Shown piece by piece: positions 6,711 to 8,101 of a stretch of 8,101 nt of DNA (its first letter is position 1; each line of letters begins with the position of its first letter). The position numbers and the translations under genes were made by a program. Below the pieces are notes generated by a model, which was given only the letters and a program-made list of their open reading frames with translations, did not search any database and had not been told where the DNA came from. Origin of the DNA: CAZDEK01 sp964504625 (GTDB lineage: Bacteria; Patescibacteriota; Saccharimonadia; CAILAD01; GCA-016700035); NCBI GenBank assembly GCA_964504625.1, contig CAZDEK010000040.1:1-8101 (forward strand), given 5' to 3'.

Positions 6711-7307
6711 GTGGACCTTATCGCGATTCGAGAGTGTGTCGATGGTCTGATCGATACATTGAGCCGGCTCACCCCAGATGAGCTGAATGAACGCTTCAAG
6801 CTTAAGAACTCATCAGTGACCCAGCACAAGATGGAGGCGCAAGAGGCGCTCGGTCAGGAGATCAAGAACTACTGCGGTAAGTTCGGAGTGACTGAGGTGC
6901 GGCTCTTCATGCCACCCAATGACCCGAAGCCTGGTATGACTCCGGTCGAAGAAGGACGGTTTGTGCCGGACTTGGTGATCAATTTCAACCCACAGACTCC
7001 CATCTGCGGCACGTTGTCTTACGAGCTGTCTCAGAGCCTTGGTGAGTGGTTGCACACACGCCGTCAGTCCGACGTTGCGCACAGACGTTCTGCTCAGCTG
7101 ACATCCGAGCAGAGCTATGCTGTTGCGGCTATCGCGGCAATTACCGAGGAAGATAAGGATGAAGTTGTGAAGCGACTGTTCAATCGGATCGTGCTGGAGG
7201 AGTTGATGCGACACCGACAGTCGCCCGATGACATGCTTCATTTCCATCGCCTGGGCTTCTACCAGGAAAGGCTCAGCCAAGTGGCTGAAGCTCTCCGGGG
7301 TAGCTAG
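6711..7307 (+). CDS. Unrecognised soluble protein
   Basis: I do not recognise this 198-residue protein. It has no signal peptide or membrane segment and looks cytoplasmic. The N-terminal half is mixed: a helical start (1-60), then short strands EVRLFMP (62-68) and PDLVINFNP (86-94). The C-terminal half is helical and rich in Ala, Arg and His (about 132-198, with MRHRQSPDDMLHFHR). The open frame extends to ATG 6666, but that ATG sits inside the promoter, so GTG 6711 is preferred; AAAGTGGGG (6698-6706) is a weak ribosome site 4 nt upstream. Codon use differs from neighbours: all 8 Lys codons are AAG and 7 of 8 Phe codons are TTC, while yajQ uses TTT for 5 of 7 Phe. This could mean high expression or a different origin. 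It has its own promoter and terminator, so it is probably monocistronic between the yajQ operon and recA. Confidence 0.7.
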   Translation: MDLIAIRECVDGLIDTLSRLTPDELNERFKLKNSSVTQHKMEAQEALGQEIKNYCGKFGVTEVRLFMPPNDPKPGMTPVEEGRFVPDLVINFNPQTPICGTLSYELSQSLGEWLHTRRQSDVAHRRSAQLTSEQSYAVAAIAAITEEDKDEVVKRLFNRIVLEELMRHRQSPDDMLHFHRLGFYQERLSQVAEALRGS

Positions 7308-7312
7308 CTAGC

Positions 7313-7340
7313 AGGTCCGCTCGAAAGAGCGGGCCTTTTC
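7313..7340 (+). terminator. Strong intrinsic terminator
   Basis: GGTCCGCTC (7314-7322) pairs with GAGCGGGCC (7327-7335), with one G-U, around a GAAA tetraloop. The outer A7313-T7336 pair extends it to 10 bp, and TTTTC follows. It lies 6 nt after the stop of the unknown gene and separates it from recA. There is no T-run on the opposite strand, so it acts in one direction. Confidence 0.9.
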
Positions 7341-7385
7341 TGTGTGATTACTTACTAATCGGTATAGTTTTTCGGCCTGTATGGT

Positions 7386-7408
7386 GAAGATAATCAGTAA
7401 TAATCTTC
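7386..7408. promoter_or_regulatory. Inverted repeat abutting the recA -35 box
   Basis: GAAGAT (7386-7391) and ATCTTC (7403-7408) are perfect inverted copies separated by 11 AT-rich bases, ending one base before the recA -35 at 7409. The position suits an activator or repressor site, but a 6-bp arm can arise by chance. No known operator consensus matches. Confidence 0.25.
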
Positions 7409-7438
7409 TTGACGTGTATGGTATATGTTCGGTATTAT
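7409..7438 (+). promoter_or_regulatory. recA promoter
   Basis: TTGACG (7409-7414) and TATTAT (7433-7438) with an 18-nt spacer make a good sigma-70 type promoter. The predicted transcript start is near 7445, giving a leader of about 32 nt before the recA ATG. The leader contains the strong ribosome site AGGAGGAG (7462-7469). Confidence 0.65.
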
Positions 7439-7448
7439 TCTGTACAGA
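7439..7448. promoter_or_regulatory. Palindrome over the recA transcription start
   Basis: TCTGTACAGA is a perfect 10-bp palindrome directly downstream of the -10 and covering the predicted start. It has the CTGT...ACAG halves of a proteobacterial LexA box, but without the 8-nt spacer, so it is not a canonical SOS box. It may be an operator of another type or chance. Confidence 0.25.
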
Positions 7449-7476
7449 CATTGGCTAAGATAGGAGGAGTCAGATA

Positions 7477-8101
7477 ATGCCATCTACAACGAAGAATAAG
7501 GCTAGTGAAGGAGTACAGGTGAAAGATCCGAAAAACACGCAGGCGGATAAGGCATCAGCTAGTGAGAAAGCGGCTCGCTTGAAAGCGGTAGAGTTGGCAG
7601 TTGAGCAGATCGAGCGTCAGTTTGGTACCGGCTCGATCATGAAGCTCGGCGAGGGTATGCGGGCTCAAGTTGAGACGATTCCAACCGGCAGCTTGTCGCT
7701 TGATCTTGCTTTGGGTGGCGGCATTCCAAAAGGGCGCATTGTAGAGATATATGGACCTGAGTCGAGTGGTAAGACGACGTTGGCATTACATGCCGTCGCT
7801 GAAGTGCAAAAACGAGGGGGCTTGGCGGCTTTTGTAGATGCTGAGCACGCACTCGATCCGGAATATGCCGCAAAGATTGGGGTGAGACTGAATGATCTAC
7901 TGATCTCGCAGCCAGATACTGGCGAGCAGGCACTCGAAATTACGGAAACATTGGTCCGTTCTGGCGCAGTCGATATAGTGATTGTTGACTCTGTGGCTGC
8001 ATTGGTGCCACGAGCTGAGATCGAAGGTGAGATGGGGGATGCCCACATGGGCTTGCAGGCGCGCCTCATGAGTCAGGCGTTGCGGAAGCTGACCGGTATT
8101 G
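7477..8101 (+). CDS. recA: Recombinase RecA (3' end beyond window)
   Basis: The first 208 codons of the homologous-recombination ATPase that forms filaments on single-stranded DNA and drives strand exchange. Visible are the N-terminal polymerisation region (about 31-60, with IERQFGTGSIMKLGE), Walker A GPESSGKTT at 93-101, the catalytic Glu in DAEHALDP (E123), the SQPDTGEQALEI segment at 144-155, Walker B VDIVIVDSVAAL at 165-176 and the start of the L1 DNA-binding loop (EIEGEMGDAHMG, 181-192). All key residues are intact. Compared with E. coli RecA there is an extra N-terminal tail of about 27 residues, rich in Lys, Ala, Ser and Thr. ATG 7477 is chosen because AGGAGGAG lies 7 nt upstream. The frame is open to the last base. 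A separate promoter and an upstream terminator make it independent of the preceding genes. Confidence 0.97.
   Translation, partial: MPSTTKNKASEGVQVKDPKNTQADKASASEKAARLKAVELAVEQIERQFGTGSIMKLGEGMRAQVETIPTGSLSLDLALGGGIPKGRIVEIYGPESSGKTTLALHAVAEVQKRGGLAAFVDAEHALDPEYAAKIGVRLNDLLISQPDTGEQALEITETLVRSGAVDIVIVDSVAALVPRAEIEGEMGDAHMGLQARLMSQALRKLTGI

Noticed and set aside
6813..7280. 155-aa minus-strand open frame over the unknown gene
   Set aside because: No Shine-Dalgarno or promoter on that strand was apparent, while the + strand frame has a promoter and a well-placed terminator.
7268..7288. Hairpin TCAGCC-AAGT-GGCTGA near the end of the unknown gene
   Set aside because: Lies inside coding sequence with no T-run; the real terminator follows at 7313-7340.
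7301..7312. TAGCTAGCTAGC triple tetranucleotide at the stop of the unknown gene
   Set aside because: Only three units; too short to call a repeat or recombination site.
7381..7458. 25-codon ORF from ATG 7381 upstream of recA
   Set aside because: No ribosome site, and it spans the recA promoter, so it would lie mostly outside the recA transcript.
7665..8069. 134-aa minus-strand open frame over recA
   Set aside because: It is antisense to invariant RecA motifs and Ser/Thr-rich as expected from a shadow frame.

Overview
The window looks like a piece of a draft or metagenome-assembled bacterial chromosome. It carries a 10-N assembly gap, and every recognisable gene lies on the + strand. The cargo is mostly core: an FtsK/SpoIIIE DNA translocase, a RodZ-type membrane HTH protein, YajQ and the start of RecA, next to a two-gene surface-polysaccharide-like unit. 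UGA is a normal stop (the glycosyltransferase and ftsK both end in TGA), which excludes the code-25 Gracilibacteria/SR1 lineages. Short intergenic spaces, a 720-aa FtsK and mid-range base composition would fit a Patescibacteria/CPR genome such as Saccharibacteria. That placement is a moderate-confidence inference; a non-CPR Gram-positive relative cannot be ruled out.

Layout. Positions 1-90 hold a terminator-like hairpin (43-71). Positions 91-2827 form a two-gene unit joined by an ATGA overlap: a membrane family-2 glycosyltransferase of the processive-synthase type, then a secreted TIM-barrel glycosidase-like protein. The second gene is interrupted by the N gap, and the two halves only join if the true gap length is 2 modulo 3. 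Positions 2828-2969 form a dense ftsK leader: an extended -10 promoter, a hairpin followed by T5, and a possible 17-codon leader peptide with its own Shine-Dalgarno that ends in three consecutive in-frame stops just before ftsK. Positions 2970-6639 are a probable ftsK-rodZ-yajQ operon (11-nt overlap, then a 15-nt gap). A promoter at 6646-6675 drives an unrecognised soluble protein (best start GTG 6711), closed by a strong terminator at 7313-7340. A separate promoter drives recA from 7477, cut by the window end.

How it fits together. FtsK (chromosome segregation at the septum), RodZ-like protein (envelope or cell shape) and RecA (recombination) lie in an order that recalls the spoIIIE...rodZ(ymfM)-pgsA-cinA-recA neighbourhood of Firmicutes; here yajQ and an unknown gene sit where pgsA and cinA would be. 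The synthase plus TIM-barrel pair could make and trim or modify an exported glycan. The most unusual signals are the ftsK leader with its hidden peptide, and the glycosyltransferase/TIM-barrel pair with its non-canonical motif and C-terminal extension.
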